This document shows positions 63,133-64,000 of a DNA stretch of 64,000 bases, piece by piece. Position numbers and translations under genes: made by a program. The notes beneath the pieces were generated by a model. It was not told the DNA's origin and searched no databases. It was given only the letters and a program-made list of their open reading frames with translations. The stretch is from Vibrio sinaloensis (GTDB lineage Bacteria > Pseudomonadota > Gammaproteobacteria > Enterobacterales > Vibrionaceae), in the NCBI RefSeq assembly GCF_023195835.1, contig NZ_CP096199.1, positions 1,550,001 to 1,614,000 on the forward strand, read 5' to 3'. Every line of letters starts with the position of its first letter. The first letter of the stretch is position 1.

Positions 63133-64000
63133 ATGCACGAAACAAATCTAGCGCAAATTCCGATCATCCAACGCGATAAATGGTTGCTCTCTTGTTTAAC
63201 CTGGGTGCCTATTTTATTGGTCCTGCTGATATGGGCGATATTTTCACGCGGCATTGCCCGTGATCTACCCATTGGGGTGGTCGATCTGGACCACAGTCCG
63301 CTGTCTGAGCAACTGACTCGTTATTATGACGCCACCTCAAGCATGGCGGTGCAATCGCACTACAGCAGTAGCATGGAGGCAAAAAAGGCTCTGGTGGCTG
63401 GAGAAATTTATGCGTACGCCGTGATCCCAAGCCAGTTCGAACGTGACACCTATAAGCAGCTCGCGCCCCAAGTCAGCGTGTTTTACAACAGTCAAATGAT
63501 ACTGATTGGTAAAGTATTGAACTCAGCGTTTGTCCAGGCACAATCAACCCTCAATGCCGAACTCGCCACGCTTGGCACTCTAAGCCAAGGTAACGCAACA
63601 TTAAGCTCTGCGATGGGTAAAGCGGTGCCGATTCGCAGCCAAATCACCCCGCTATTCAACAAAAACTCCAACTATGCACAGTTTTTGGTGTCGGCGGTCG
63701 TCCCGGCGTTGTGGCAAATCGTGATTGTAGTGTCAACGATACTGATCCTCTCCGCCAATTTGCGCGACCACGGGTTAACGGCGTGGCTGGGACAACAACC
63801 CATGTCTCGCCTGTTTAATACCTTACTGCCCTATACTTGGGTATTTGCGGCGCAAGGCATGGCCTTTTTGTGGTGGTTCTACTTAGGCTTTAAGTGGCCA
63901 ATGAACGGCAGCTTTATCTTGTTACTTCTTGCACAAAGCGTGACGATTGTGGCTTGCATGATCATGGGGTGCCTGTTCTTCTTTTTAACCCTGGACGCGG
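63133..64000 (+). CDS. ABC-2 type permease, partial (runs off the right edge)
   Basis: An ATG at 63133 opens a frame of 289 codons without a stop up to the end of the window. A first membrane helix (LTWVPILLVLLIWAIFSR, about residues 16-33) is followed by a large periplasmic domain (IGVVDLDHSPLSEQLTRYYD, in part VVDLDHSPLS) and membrane helices from about residue 195 on. This is the YhhJ/YbhR-type ABC-2 permease arrangement used in drug export with HlyD and TolC partners. The ATPase or second permease is expected further right. Confidence 0.88.
   Translation, partial: MHETNLAQIPIIQRDKWLLSCLTWVPILLVLLIWAIFSRGIARDLPIGVVDLDHSPLSEQLTRYYDATSSMAVQSHYSSSMEAKKALVAGEIYAYAVIPSQFERDTYKQLAPQVSVFYNSQMILIGKVLNSAFVQAQSTLNAELATLGTLSQGNATLSSAMGKAVPIRSQITPLFNKNSNYAQFLVSAVVPALWQIVIVVSTILILSANLRDHGLTAWLGQQPMSRLFNTLLPYTWVFAAQGMAFLWWFYLGFKWPMNGSFILLLLAQSVTIVACMIMGCLFFFLTLDA

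Overview
The window reads as a chromosomal segment of a Vibrio-like gammaproteobacterium. The gene order prc-proQ-msrC followed by letA-letB-rsmF is shared in outline with Escherichia coli. The aapJQMP transporter, CvfB-type S1 protein, GntR-type methylcitrate operon with acnD/prpF, DUF2750 protein and LapA-type giant adhesin are typical of marine Vibrionaceae. No phage, integrase, insertion sequence, tRNA, rRNA or CRISPR array was seen, so this is mostly core genome with one strongly repetitive accessory-like locus.

Layout. 1-11.8 kb: a partial gene at the left edge, prc, proQ and msrC on the minus strand; then an ABC exporter, letA/letB (lipid transport across the envelope) and rsmF on the plus strand. 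An intergenic small RNA that looks like SdsR lies directly after rsmF, followed by a cvfB-like gene. 11.8-17.4 kb: an unrecognised two-helix membrane protein, a DUF4442 thioesterase-like protein, a stand-alone and apparently inactive PEP-synthase C-terminal barrel divergent from aroH (the Trp-type DAHP synthase), yajQ, and a shortened CysG-like siroheme protein. 17.9-22.1 kb: the aapJQMP polar amino-acid ABC transporter. 22.3-26.5 kb: yccA, tusE, acyP, a chemoreceptor and rlmI, then a heptanucleotide tandem repeat.

26.6-41.5 kb: a 4153-residue RTX/VCBS adhesin on the minus strand. It has an N-terminal retention module with a TAAG protease site, six almost identical 651-bp repeats, two putative ligand-binding domains, a DUF4114-like region and C-terminal RTX repeats. 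Divergent from it are a TolC-family outer-membrane factor and an OmpA-family protein. The ABC and adaptor parts of the type I exporter are not next to it. The inferred system is a c-di-GMP-controlled surface adhesin of the LapA kind.

41.5-46.3 kb: a DUF2750 protein, queC/queE (queuosine precursor), a YidA-like phosphatase, a periplasmic Nudix fused to a degenerate PAP2 membrane domain, and an acetyltransferase. 46.3-55.1 kb: the propionate (2-methylcitrate) operon, gntR-prpB-prpC-acnD-prpF-prpE, with two perfect 12-bp palindromes in front of the regulator. 55.3-60.6 kb: a secreted M28 aminopeptidase lipoprotein and tctCBA, a tricarboxylate uptake system. 60.7-64.0 kb: a TolC-like protein, a HlyD-like adaptor and a truncated ABC-2 permease forming an export operon behind an 18-bp perfect palindrome.

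Starts were moved to internal codons where a Shine-Dalgarno sequence or family N-terminus favoured them (proQ, aroH, aapJ, rlmI, queC, the acetyltransferase, acnD, the M28 lipoprotein, tctB, the PEP-synthase-like gene). All functional calls rest on reading motifs by eye and on remembered family sequences; no search was run.
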